Origin: Acidimicrobiaceae bacterium RAAP-2
Lineage (GTDB): Bacteria; Actinomycetota; Acidimicrobiia; Acidimicrobiales; RAAP-2
DNA: 49,618 nucleotides
Reading direction: 5' to 3'
Assembly: GCA_001443545.1 (NCBI GenBank)
Contig: LMAD01000015.1
Coordinates: forward strand, 1 to 49,618
Shown: one piece after another, positions 42,771 to 49,618 of the stretch
Position numbering within the stretch: position 1 is the stretch's first letter
Layout of the letters: each line of letters starts with the position of its first letter
Program-made: the position numbers and the translations under genes
The notes under the pieces: model-generated
Databases searched by the model: none
Seen by the model: the letters and a program-made list of their open reading frames with translations, nothing else
What the model was told of the DNA's origin: nothing

Positions 42771-43580
42771 TCAGGGGGACGGGCGTCCGAGGCGGTGGCG
42801 CTCGACCATGTCGCGCGCAATCGGGGCCCGCTCGAAGGCTCCGCTCTCGATACGGCGCGCGACGGTGCGGCTCACGATCCGGTCGCTCAGTCGCGGGAAG
42901 TGGCGACCGAGGAAGAACTCCACGCGCCCGCGCCGCGTGGTCGCCAGGTCGCGGTCGCGCCCGGTCGCGGCGCGCAGCACCGCTGCGACGATCCCCTCGA
43001 GGGGCTCGAACTGCGACACGCCCTCGAGCGACAGTCCCGCGTCGGCGGTCGAATCGTGGATGGGGCTGCGGACCATGCTCGGGTAGACGCAGGTGACGCT
43101 CACCAGCGGCGCGAGTTCGAGGCGCAGGGCGTCGGCGTAGGCGACGAGCGCGCGCTTGGAGACGCCGTACGCCGCGGCGAGGGGCAAGGGCATCACCACC
43201 ATGCGCGAGGCCACCATGACCACGTGCCCGCGGCTCGCGGCCAGGGCGTTCGCGCACGCGGCGCTCACGCGCCATGCGCCGAACAGGTTGACTTCCATCT
43301 GTCGGCGCACGACCTCGTCAGGCGGGTCCGCCGCGGCGGCGGGTCCGCCGACGCCCGCGTTGTTGATGAGCAGGTCCACGCCGCCCAGTCGCTCGATCGC
43401 CGCAGCGCAGGCCGTGCGCACGGATTCGTCGTCGGTCACGTCGCACGCCAAGACGAGGGGGTCGTCGCTGGCCACTAGGTCGAGCCCGACCACCCGCGCG
43501 CCGCGCGCTACTAGTACTGCCGTGATCGCCCGACCGAACGTCCCCGACGCGCCGGTGATGATCGCCCGTGTCTCCCCCAC
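42771..43580 (-). CDS. short-chain dehydrogenase/reductase
   Basis: A 269-residue classical SDR. TGASGTFG binds NAD(P), NNAG follows, and the catalytic Ser, Tyr and Lys are in VASRM and YGVSK. A 70-residue C-terminal extension beyond the Rossmann fold, basic in part, could bind membrane. The GTG at 43580 has no ribosome site but has TACGCT ending seven bases upstream, suggesting a leaderless mRNA. A strong palindrome (43603-43622) overlaps the -35 region, so expression is probably repressed by an unseen regulator. Confidence 0.92.
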   Translation of the reverse strand: MGETRAIITGASGTFGRAITAVLVARGARVVGLDLVASDDPLVLACDVTDDESVRTACAAAIERLGGVDLLINNAGVGGPAAAADPPDEVVRRQMEVNLFGAWRVSAACANALAASRGHVVMVASRMVVMPLPLAAAYGVSKRALVAYADALRLELAPLVSVTCVYPSMVRSPIHDSTADAGLSLEGVSQFEPLEGIVAAVLRAATGRDRDLATTRRGRVEFFLGRHFPRLSDRIVSRTVARRIESGAFERAPIARDMVERHRLGRPSP

Positions 43581-43587
43581 GAGGCGG

Positions 43588-43593
43588 AGCGTA
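43588..43593 (-). promoter_or_regulatory. putative -10 box of the SDR gene
   Basis: TACGCT on the minus strand, ending seven bases before the GTG at 43580. It fits TANNNT and the spacing for a leaderless transcript. Confidence 0.4.
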
Positions 43594-43602
43594 CCATGCG
43601 GT

Positions 43603-43622
43603 AACCCAGTATTTAGTGGGTT
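43603..43622. promoter_or_regulatory. 20-bp palindromic operator candidate
   Basis: AACCCA-N-TA-NN-TA-N-TGGGTT, symmetric at 8 of 10 positions per arm and AT-rich at the centre. It would cover the -35 area of the SDR promoter. The arm length suits a TetR- or GntR-type dimer. No regulator gene is adjacent. Confidence 0.55.
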
Positions 43623-43892
43623 CTGGACCGACGGGGCCGTCACCAGTGAGCCCGGAGGAGTGCGCGAGCGCCTCACCACCCGATGGTGGTGGCGCGTCGA
43701 CCGTTCGTCGCGATAACCACTTGCTCGTCGGTGGCCGAGCGGTGCGCGACGTCGCGCGGTCTTACCTCGGCGTCGTCGCCGGGCCCGACCACTAGCGATC
43801 GTCCAAACCTCTTGAATGGACTTACGGCTCTTGGCGGGTGGCCACCGCCGGCCTACGGTGGAGGGCGGGGCCGTTGACGGAGGGAAGCAATC
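43623..43892. other. remaining SDR-ADH intergenic region
   Basis: Contains the promoter of the plus-strand alcohol dehydrogenase, which I cannot place exactly; GGAGGG at 43879-43884 is its ribosome site. No gene seen. Confidence 0.4.
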
Positions 43893-44927
43893 GTGAAGGC
43901 TCTGCAATATCGAACCATTGGATCAGCGCCAGAGGTGGTCGAGATCGAAACGCCGGTCCCGGGTCCCGGCCAGCTACGGCTCAAGGTCACCGCCGCGGGG
44001 GTCTGTCACTCCGACGCCTTTGTCATGAGCTTGCCGGCCGAGGCGTACACGTTCGGGCTGCCCCTGACGCTCGGTCACGAAGGCGCCGGGATCATCGACA
44101 TGGTCGGCGAGGGGGTCGACGCACGCCACCTCGGCGTGGAGGTCGCCGTGTACGGTCCGTGGGGCTGTGGCCAGTGCTACGCCTGTGCCCAGGGACACGA
44201 GAACTACTGCGAGCGAGCCGCCGCCGAAGGCATCGCACCCCCGGGGCTGGGTGCGCCCGGGTCGATGGCCGAGTACATGATCATCGACGATCTGCGCCAC
44301 GTCGTGCCGCTGGGCGGACTCGACGCCGTCAAGACGGTCAGCTTGACCGACGCCGGTCTGACCCCCTACCACGCGATCAAGGGCTCGTTGGCCAAGCTCG
44401 TTCCCGGCTCGACGGCCGTGGTAATCGGCGTCGGCGGACTCGGACACGTGGCGGTGCAGTTGTTGCGCGCGTTGAGTCCGGCGACGGTGATTGCGCTCGA
44501 CGTGGACGACGCGAAACTGGCCCTGGCCACTGAGGTCGGTGCGCACCACACGATGCGTTCCGACGCCGCGGCGGTCGGAGCGATCAAGGCGTTGACGAAC
44601 GGGCTGGGGGCGAACGCGGTCTTCGACTTCGTCGCGGTGCAGGCCACGATGGATCTGGCCAAGGCGGTCGTGCGCACCGAGGGTGACGCCGTGCTGGTCG
44701 GGGTTGGGGCCGGGGTCCTGCCGGTCGGCGTGCTCGCCGGGCCGTACGACTCGTCCATCCGCGCGCCGTACTGGGGCACGCGCTCGGAACTATTCGAGGT
44801 GCTCGAACTGGCGCGGCGCGGTCTGATCGCCGTCGAGACCGAGGTCTTCTCGCTCGACGCCGCCCCCAGCGCGTACGAGCGGCTGCACGCGGGCTCCCTG
44901 CGCGGTCGGGCCGTTATCGTTCCGTAG
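43893..44927 (+). CDS. zinc-dependent alcohol dehydrogenase
   Basis: A 344-residue MDR-family enzyme. Catalytic zinc ligands lie in CHSDAF and GHEGAG; structural zinc Cys residues form CGQCYACAQGHENYC; the coenzyme loop is GVGGLGHVA. It oxidises an alcohol or sugar alcohol with NAD(P). The start is GTG at 43893, with GGAGGG eight bases upstream. It diverges from the SDR and ThDP-enzyme genes and could act with them on the same substrate chain. Confidence 0.93.
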   Translation: MKALQYRTIGSAPEVVEIETPVPGPGQLRLKVTAAGVCHSDAFVMSLPAEAYTFGLPLTLGHEGAGIIDMVGEGVDARHLGVEVAVYGPWGCGQCYACAQGHENYCERAAAEGIAPPGLGAPGSMAEYMIIDDLRHVVPLGGLDAVKTVSLTDAGLTPYHAIKGSLAKLVPGSTAVVIGVGGLGHVAVQLLRALSPATVIALDVDDAKLALATEVGAHHTMRSDAAAVGAIKALTNGLGANAVFDFVAVQATMDLAKAVVRTEGDAVLVGVGAGVLPVGVLAGPYDSSIRAPYWGTRSELFEVLELARRGLIAVETEVFSLDAAPSAYERLHAGSLRGRAVIVP

Positions 44928-44940
44928 TTCCGTAGTTCCG
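44919..44940 (+). repeat. 8-bp microrepeat across the adh stop codon
   Basis: GTTCCGTA is repeated 2.75 times from 44919 to 44940 and includes the TAG stop. This suggests replication slippage at the gene's end. Confidence 0.75.
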
Positions 44941-45017
44941 CGTGACTCGGTGACCCCGTGGATCGTTCGACGGACGGTCCGCCCACACGTCGCGCCGGAT
45001 CCGCGATGACCAGTGGG

Positions 45018-45023
45018 TAGCGT
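45018..45023 (+). promoter_or_regulatory. putative leaderless -10 box
   Basis: TAGCGT ends seven bases before the ATG at 45031; no ribosome site is present. Confidence 0.35.
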
Positions 45024-45030
45024 GGCGGGC

Positions 45031-45801
45031 ATGACCGACCTTCACGGTGTTCGCGCGCTCGTCACCGGTGGCACGAGTGGACTCGGTTGGGCGATGGCCG
45101 AGGCACTCGTGCTCGCCGGCGCCCAGGTCGTGGTCACGAGTCGCGACCGTGAGCGTGCGCGCGACGCCGCTGAGCGTCTCGGATCCAGCGCGCTCGGTTG
45201 GTCGATGGACGTTCGCGAACCCGACGTGGTGACGACTGCGGTCGACGAGATTTACGGCGAACTGGGCGGCCTCGACGTGCTCGTGTGCAACGCGGGCGTC
45301 GGGATGCGTACGGTCAACCCACGGTTCCTCAGTCAGCCTCAGCCGTTTTGGGAGGTCGCGCCGGACGGCTTTCGCAACGTGGTCGACACGAAGCTCGTCG
45401 GAACCTTCTTGGTGGCCCGCGCCGTCGTTCCGCGCATGCTGGAGGGTGGCGGCCGCGTGGTCGTGATCTCGATGAACGTCGAGACGATGACCCGGGCCGG
45501 CTTCGTGCCCTACGGACCGTCGGGCGCCGCGGTCGAGGCACTCGCCCGGGTGATGGCCGCCGACCTCGCGTCGACATCGGTGCGGCTCAACGTGCTCCTC
45601 CCGGGTGGCGCCACCGCCACTGGCATGATCCCTGACGAAGTCTCACCCGACGTTCGGGCACGGCTGTTGGATCCCGCCATCATGGGCCCGCCCATCGTGT
45701 GGCTCGCCTCGCCTGAGGCGGCCGACGTCCACGGTGAGCGAATCACGGCTTCCGAGTTCTCCTCGGTCCCCTTCCGGCACAGATCTTCACGGCGGCAATG
45801 A
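45031..45801 (+). CDS. SDR-family protein lacking the catalytic lysine
   Basis: A 256-residue Rossmann-fold SDR. The coenzyme motif TGGTSGLG and CNAGVG are normal, but the active-site YxxxK reads YGPSG: Tyr kept, Lys replaced by Gly. The upstream Ser region reads VISMNVE. Catalysis by the usual mechanism would be impaired, so the protein may be a divergent oxidoreductase or a binding protein. ATG 45031 is preferred over an in-frame GTG at 45013 because of the TAGCGT box. Confidence 0.82.
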   Translation: MTDLHGVRALVTGGTSGLGWAMAEALVLAGAQVVVTSRDRERARDAAERLGSSALGWSMDVREPDVVTTAVDEIYGELGGLDVLVCNAGVGMRTVNPRFLSQPQPFWEVAPDGFRNVVDTKLVGTFLVARAVVPRMLEGGGRVVVISMNVETMTRAGFVPYGPSGAAVEALARVMAADLASTSVRLNVLLPGGATATGMIPDEVSPDVRARLLDPAIMGPPIVWLASPEAADVHGERITASEFSSVPFRHRSSRRQ

Positions 45802-45886
45802 CGCGTACGACGGGACCCGCCCTTCATACGGGCGTCGGGGCTACTCTCGACGGGTAGCGCAAGGCCCCCAATGTGAGGAGAGCAGC

Positions 45887-47071
45887 CTGAAGGCCGAAAC
45901 GATTGAAGCGCTTCGAAGCGAACAGTCGACGTTCCGGCCCGACATCCAAGGGCTTCGCGCTGTCGCCGTCATCCTCGTCATCTTGCTGCACGCCTCAGTT
46001 CCGGGTTTCGAGGGCGGCTACATCGGCGTCGACGTGTTCTTCGTCATCAGCGGATTCGTGATCACGAGGCTGCTCGTTCGTCAGCCCGAACGCAGCATTC
46101 GTCAAAATCTTGCGCGGTTCTACGTTCGTCGGATACGGCGAATCGTGCCCGCGGCGACGGTGGTCCTAGTGGTGACCGTGGTGGCGGCCTACGCGCTGCT
46201 CGGCGCCAACTTCGCCCCCCAACTGCTCGGCGACGTCCGATGGGCCGCGCTCTTTGGGGCGAACTTCAGGCTCATCAACACGGGTAGCAACTACTTCATT
46301 CCGGGCCTCGCGCCATCGCTCGTCACGCACTACTGGTCGCTCGCGGTCGAAGAGCAGTTCTACCTCGTGTACCCGCTGATCGTCTTCTCCATCCTTCGCG
46401 TCGCCCCGCCACGGATCCGCGTGCGGATCTTGGCCGGGTTCCTCATCGCCGCGGTGGTGGCATCGGGATGGTGGTCGTATCACGTGACGGCGGTGAATCC
46501 GGTGGTCGCCTACTACTCACCCTTCACTCGGTTCTGGCAGTTCGCGCTCGGGGGGCTGGTCGCCGTCATTCCCGTCGCGTGGGCTCGAAGGACCCCGATC
46601 GCGAACTCGATCGGCGCGCTGGTGGCGCTGCTGGCGATCGTCGTCGCGGCCGTCCGCCTGAACGCCTACAGCACCTACCCGGGGGTCCTCGCGTGGTGGC
46701 CGAGCGGGGCCAGCGCAATCTTGCTCTGGACGGGCCAGTCGAGTGCGCGCGTGGCACCCGCCACGTGGCTATCGTGGCGACCCCTGCGCTACGTAGGGGA
46801 CATCTCGTACTCGCTCTACCTGTGGCACTTCGTGTGGTTGATGCTGCCCTTACAGCTCGTGCACCCGATCGCGTCGCCCCTGGCCCGCATCGTTGAAGTC
46901 GCCGGCGCGGCCGTCTGCGCGGTTGTCTCCTACCACTTCGTCGAGAATCCAATCCGGCGCTCGAGCCACCTCAGTCGCGACCCGTGGGCGACGGTCCTGC
47001 TGCTGGTGATCTGTCTGGTGCTCTCCTGGGATGCGACGCTCCTGATCGGGCGGCTCGCAAACGTCTCGTGA
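45887..47071 (+). CDS. acyltransferase-3 membrane protein, probable CTG start
   Basis: A 394-residue acyltransferase-3 (OafA-type) with about ten helices but no SGNH domain. FRPDIQGLRAVAVILVILLH, GVDVFFVISGF and HYWSLAVEEQFYLVYP mirror the fused protein at 11998. There is no in-frame ATG, GTG or TTG between the SDR stop and FRPDIQGL; a CTG at 45887 is six bases behind GAGGAG, so CTG initiation is likely. The alternative would be a GTG at 45734 inside the SDR gene. It converges on a separate SGNH hydrolase gene, 16 bases away. Confidence 0.88.
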   Translation: MKAETIEALRSEQSTFRPDIQGLRAVAVILVILLHASVPGFEGGYIGVDVFFVISGFVITRLLVRQPERSIRQNLARFYVRRIRRIVPAATVVLVVTVVAAYALLGANFAPQLLGDVRWAALFGANFRLINTGSNYFIPGLAPSLVTHYWSLAVEEQFYLVYPLIVFSILRVAPPRIRVRILAGFLIAAVVASGWWSYHVTAVNPVVAYYSPFTRFWQFALGGLVAVIPVAWARRTPIANSIGALVALLAIVVAAVRLNAYSTYPGVLAWWPSGASAILLWTGQSSARVAPATWLSWRPLRYVGDISYSLYLWHFVWLMLPLQLVHPIASPLARIVEVAGAAVCAVVSYHFVENPIRRSSHLSRDPWATVLLLVICLVLSWDATLLIGRLANVS

Positions 47072-47087
47072 TCGCGTCACCAATTGA

Positions 47088-48050
47088 TCAATGGGTGATG
47101 AAGGCTGGCTGGTCGAGGTGGAGGGTCACGTGGTAGATCGACGCGATCTCGTCGGTCACGAACGAGGCGAAGACGTCGCCACCGATGGTGCTGAAGTGGA
47201 TTCCGTCCGGTGCACGCAGCACGGCCTTCGCGCGGTTCACGGGCGCGCTGGCGCGATAGTGTCCCCGGTCATCGGTCAAGAGGCTCCACGTCGAAAGGTA
47301 CGTGACGCCGGGCACGACGCGGGCGACACGTTGGTAGAGCGAATTGAGCGCGATCACCCCAGCGCGATAGGTGACCGGCGCCATGGTCGGCAGTCCGACC
47401 CAGAGGACGTAACTGCCGGCTCGGGTAGCCAGGACATCGACCTGTCTGATCAGTTCGGCGTAGCGAGATCGCCATTGGGGCGTGTTGAAATCGTACGAGC
47501 GCCCGTCGAATCGGATTCCCTGTTCGTCGTTGCCACCCAGGCAGACGATGAGCAGGTTGGGGTGGAAACGAGCGAGCAAGTGCCTCTCCTCGCGGGGCCA
47601 GTTGTAGAACCACGTGGCGGCGAGACCCGTCGAGGACTGGTCCATGAGGTGGAGCCTGAACGTGCTCGTCGTGGCCAGTTCACGCGCGAGCCCCCAGCCC
47701 AAGTCCGTGCCCAACGAGTCGCCGATCTCAAGGACGCTGCAGTGCCCGATCACGCTGGTGGCGACCGTGCCGCGTGGTGGCGACGCCGCTAACCCGCAGC
47801 CGTGGGAACGCTGGTTCAGCGTCGCCGAAGGCGTAGTGAACGCCGGACTCGTTGTCACCGTGGTCGTTGGATGCTGGGTCTTGATTGACGTGGTCACCGG
47901 ACTCGACGAGGTCGTCGTCGAATGGGTCGCCGCTCCCGGTTTCGTTGATTCGACGAGCGCTCCGATGAGTACGAGCGCGCTCAGCGCGCCGAGCAATTTG
48001 GCTCTCAGCGTCCAATGCGGTGGTGGCAGTGGTGAACCGTCGGAAATCAC
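47088..48050 (-). CDS. membrane-anchored SGNH/GDSL hydrolase
   Basis: A 320-residue protein. One N-terminal helix (residues about 15-33) and a Thr/Ser-rich linker (about 42-78) lead to an extracytoplasmic SGNH domain: nucleophile GDSLG (Ser112), block III GGND (Asn174) and DGIH (Asp282, His285). Probable role: acetyl transfer to, or removal from, surface glycans, perhaps with the convergent acyltransferase. GTG 48050 is chosen because it shares GTGA with the end of a 21-codon ORF; TTG 48119 in the same frame is possible. Confidence 0.85.
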   Translation of the reverse strand: MISDGSPLPPPHWTLRAKLLGALSALVLIGALVESTKPGAATHSTTTSSSPVTTSIKTQHPTTTVTTSPAFTTPSATLNQRSHGCGLAASPPRGTVATSVIGHCSVLEIGDSLGTDLGWGLARELATTSTFRLHLMDQSSTGLAATWFYNWPREERHLLARFHPNLLIVCLGGNDEQGIRFDGRSYDFNTPQWRSRYAELIRQVDVLATRAGSYVLWVGLPTMAPVTYRAGVIALNSLYQRVARVVPGVTYLSTWSLLTDDRGHYRASAPVNRAKAVLRAPDGIHFSTIGGDVFASFVTDEIASIYHVTLHLDQPAFITH

Positions 48051-48112
48051 GCGGAACCATTTGATTGGAGATTGACCACTCTTTCTACGTCGACATTGAT
48101 CAATACTCGCAT
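48047..48112 (-). CDS. 21-residue leader ORF before SGNH hydrolase
   Basis: ATG 48112 follows TATTTT (48119-48124, minus strand) by six bases, the spacing of a leaderless transcript. The frame (MRVLINVDVERVV...) ends at TGA 48047, sharing GTGA with the hydrolase start. It lies in DNA of lower GC than the rest. Confidence 0.35.
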   Translation of the reverse strand: MRVLINVDVERVVNLQSNGSA

Positions 48113-48318
48113 TACCCAAAAATAACGATTGAATGCCGAAGTCCGATCATTCGCGTGCCGTTGTGCGATGAGGGCCGATTGTCCACGTGTAAGTCGTTCT
48201 CGAAAGGGAGACTCGAATTGGCAAGACAGCCTGGTGATCACTGGCGAAGACCGAACGCGCGTCGTCCGCAACGATGTCGAGGGTTCCGCGAGACGGGTAC
48301 CCTCGATGACCGGGCACT

Positions 48319-49347
48319 TCAGCGAGTCCGCTCATCAACCTTCAGTGGTCCGTAGCGGCGACGGAACAGTATCCAGCAGACGCCGCCCGCGATGGTCGGC
48401 AACCAGTACGAACCGACTCGGAAGGCGAGGGTCGCCACGACCGCGCTGGCGCTGGGGACGTTGGCGAGGACCAGGAGTCCGCTGAGGCTCGCCTCGACGA
48501 TGCCGAGTCCGCCGGGCGTGAGCGGAAGCAGGGCAATCACCGCCGTTGCGGCGTAGGCGAGCAGGACGAGCGGCGGGTTAGGTCGCGCTCCGGTCGCGCG
48601 CAGCGCCGCCAAAAGGCTGAAGTAGTCGAGCCCGATTCGACCAGCGACCAGCAGCACCGCCTTCCACCAGTTCTGGCCGAGGTCGTTACGCACGAGGTCA
48701 CGTTCGTTGACGAGCCGGTCGGGCAGGTTGGTGGTGGGATGGTGTCGCGGGATCTTGTTCAACAGCCATTGGACCACGCGGCCGGTGAGGATCAGGGTGC
48801 GATTGGTGGTGAGCAGTACCACGCCGAGCACCATGATGAGGATGAAGCCGATGACGCCGAGTTCGCCGGCGCGGACCAGTCCGGGGCTAGTCGAGACACC
48901 CCCGAAGACGACCGGTAACGCGAAGATTGGCAACGAGAGGAGACCGGCAATACCGATGATTGAAGTGACCGCGAGACTGCTCGCCGCCTGGACCGAATCA
49001 ATGCCGGCCGTGGCGAGCATGCGGAACTGGACGCTAGCGCCGACCGCGTCCCCGCCCGGCAACGTGTTAGTCACGGCGTTGCCAGCGAGCGTCGACGTGA
49101 TAACCGGGAACCAGCTCTTGGTTCGAAGGATGAGGCGAAGCAGCGCCATCGAACAGAGAAAGCTCGCGCCTTCGGCGGTCAGCGCGAGAAGTAACCACCA
49201 GGGTTCGAGCGTCAGGAGGCGGGGCCACGATGAGACAACCCGTACCATCGTGGGCAACACGACGTACAGCGCGAGCCCCATGATGATGACTGCGACGATG
49301 CGACCGACTTGCGATCGATGTGATCGAACCGGGTGGTCTTTGGTCAT
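48319..49347 (-). CDS. lysylphosphatidylglycerol-synthase-TM (flippase-like) membrane protein
   Basis: A 342-residue protein of the PF03706/UPF0104 group with about eight helices. NAVTNTLPGGDAVGASVQFRML and LLPLTPGGLGIVEASLSGLL (given in part) are the two family hallmark loops. Members flip or modify membrane lipids; no synthetase domain is attached, so aminoacylation is not expected. ATG 49347 follows TAATTT (49354-49359, minus strand) by six bases, suggesting a leaderless mRNA. It is in the same direction as the SGNH hydrolase. Confidence 0.88.
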   Translation of the reverse strand: MTKDHPVRSHRSQVGRIVAVIIMGLALYVVLPTMVRVVSSWPRLLTLEPWWLLLALTAEGASFLCSMALLRLILRTKSWFPVITSTLAGNAVTNTLPGGDAVGASVQFRMLATAGIDSVQAASSLAVTSIIGIAGLLSLPIFALPVVFGGVSTSPGLVRAGELGVIGFILIMVLGVVLLTTNRTLILTGRVVQWLLNKIPRHHPTTNLPDRLVNERDLVRNDLGQNWWKAVLLVAGRIGLDYFSLLAALRATGARPNPPLVLLAYAATAVIALLPLTPGGLGIVEASLSGLLVLANVPSASAVVATLAFRVGSYWLPTIAGGVCWILFRRRYGPLKVDERTR

Positions 49348-49618
49348 CAGCCCAAATTACGCGCTGCGACTGATTTGTCCCGCGAAAGTTGGAGCGTAAC
49401 TCCTCTCGGTGGGATACTCCCTGTCACGAAACAACTGATACTCATCGCAACGACGTGAACGAGCTGCGCGCGTGGCCATCGAAACAAGCCAGGACCACCG
49501 TTCGAGTGGGCAACCATCAGGTTTGACAATCGTTACTGTTCAGGTCCCCATCTGGCGAGGGTCCACTTCATTCAGGCGTAGCGGGCTTATCGTTGAGTCA
49601 TCACTTGTAATGGCGCTC
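49348..49618. other. terminal intergenic region
   Basis: AT-richer than most of the window. TTGACA at 49523-49528 is a perfect -35-like hexamer on the plus strand but no matching -10 is visible. A 60-codon minus-strand frame lacks support. Confidence 0.35.

Noticed and set aside
49347..49529. 60-codon minus-strand frame at the right end
   Set aside because: Overlaps the proposed promoter of the flippase-like gene and has no ribosome site or family resemblance.

Overview
The window is high-GC DNA (about two thirds G+C by eye) with many GTG starts, short overlaps between neighbouring genes, and actinobacterial protein families: GAF-ANTAR regulators, HxlR and MarR regulators, a neocarzinostatin-like domain, a Dabb protein and a ferritin-like VioB-type protein. 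The most likely source is an actinobacterium, probably a chromosome of the class Acidimicrobiia or a relative. That placement is an inference from gene content and style; no rRNA or marker gene is present. I found no tRNA, rRNA, CRISPR array, transposase, integrase or phage gene.

Layout. 1-2.2 kb (minus): a CoA-ester catabolic operon with HMG-CoA lyase, acyl-CoA dehydrogenase and the first codons of a probable 3-oxoacid CoA-transferase subunit. 2.3-6.3 kb: a large secreted protein with five 89-residue repeats, a convergent GH1 beta-glucosidase, and a possible micropeptide or small-RNA locus ending in a terminator-like hairpin. 6.7-11.4 kb: RsgA GTPase, heme A synthase, an orphan ParA-like ATPase and two small envelope proteins. 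11.4-15.7 kb: a fused acyltransferase-SGNH protein lying between a decayed N-terminal copy of L-lactate dehydrogenase and the intact lldD. 15.7-22.1 kb: Dabb protein, aldo/keto reductase, a MarR regulator coupled to a CLC antiporter with CBS and TrkA-C domains, a UPF0126 membrane protein and an M20 amidohydrolase.

22.2-24.8 kb (minus) is a compact three-gene flavin/heme electron-transfer operon: a ferric-reductase-like transmembrane flavoprotein, an exported FMN-binding-domain protein and an ApbE flavin transferase. 24.9-31.4 kb holds a ferritin-like protein, a TesB-type thioesterase, an aminotransferase, and a redox-stress cluster (HxlR diverging from an azoreductase, DoxX and a coupled 42-residue ORF, then a CMD-family protein). 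31.6-36.0 kb: a secreted Fn3 + neocarzinostatin-like + beta-barrel protein, a secreted phosphoesterase and an acyl-CoA synthetase. 36.7-39.7 kb: two overlapping GAF-ANTAR regulators preceded by a leader ORF, and a secreted phosphodiester glycosidase. 39.9-45.8 kb: a second aldo/keto reductase, a ThDP-dependent enzyme, an SDR, a zinc alcohol dehydrogenase and an SDR lacking the usual catalytic lysine. 45.9-49.3 kb: an acyltransferase with a probable CTG start, a separate SGNH hydrolase and a flippase-like membrane protein.

Two patterns recur. First, at least seven genes without a Shine-Dalgarno sequence have a TANNNT hexamer ending 6-8 bases before the start codon, which suggests leaderless transcription. 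Second, several very short ORFs sit in front of, or overlap, larger genes (38231-38299, 48047-48112, 7957-8007, 30550-30678). The best candidates for new biology are the flavin electron-transfer operon, the leader-ORF/GAF-ANTAR arrangement, the three-domain neocarzinostatin-like protein and the palindrome-controlled SDR/ADH divergent region.
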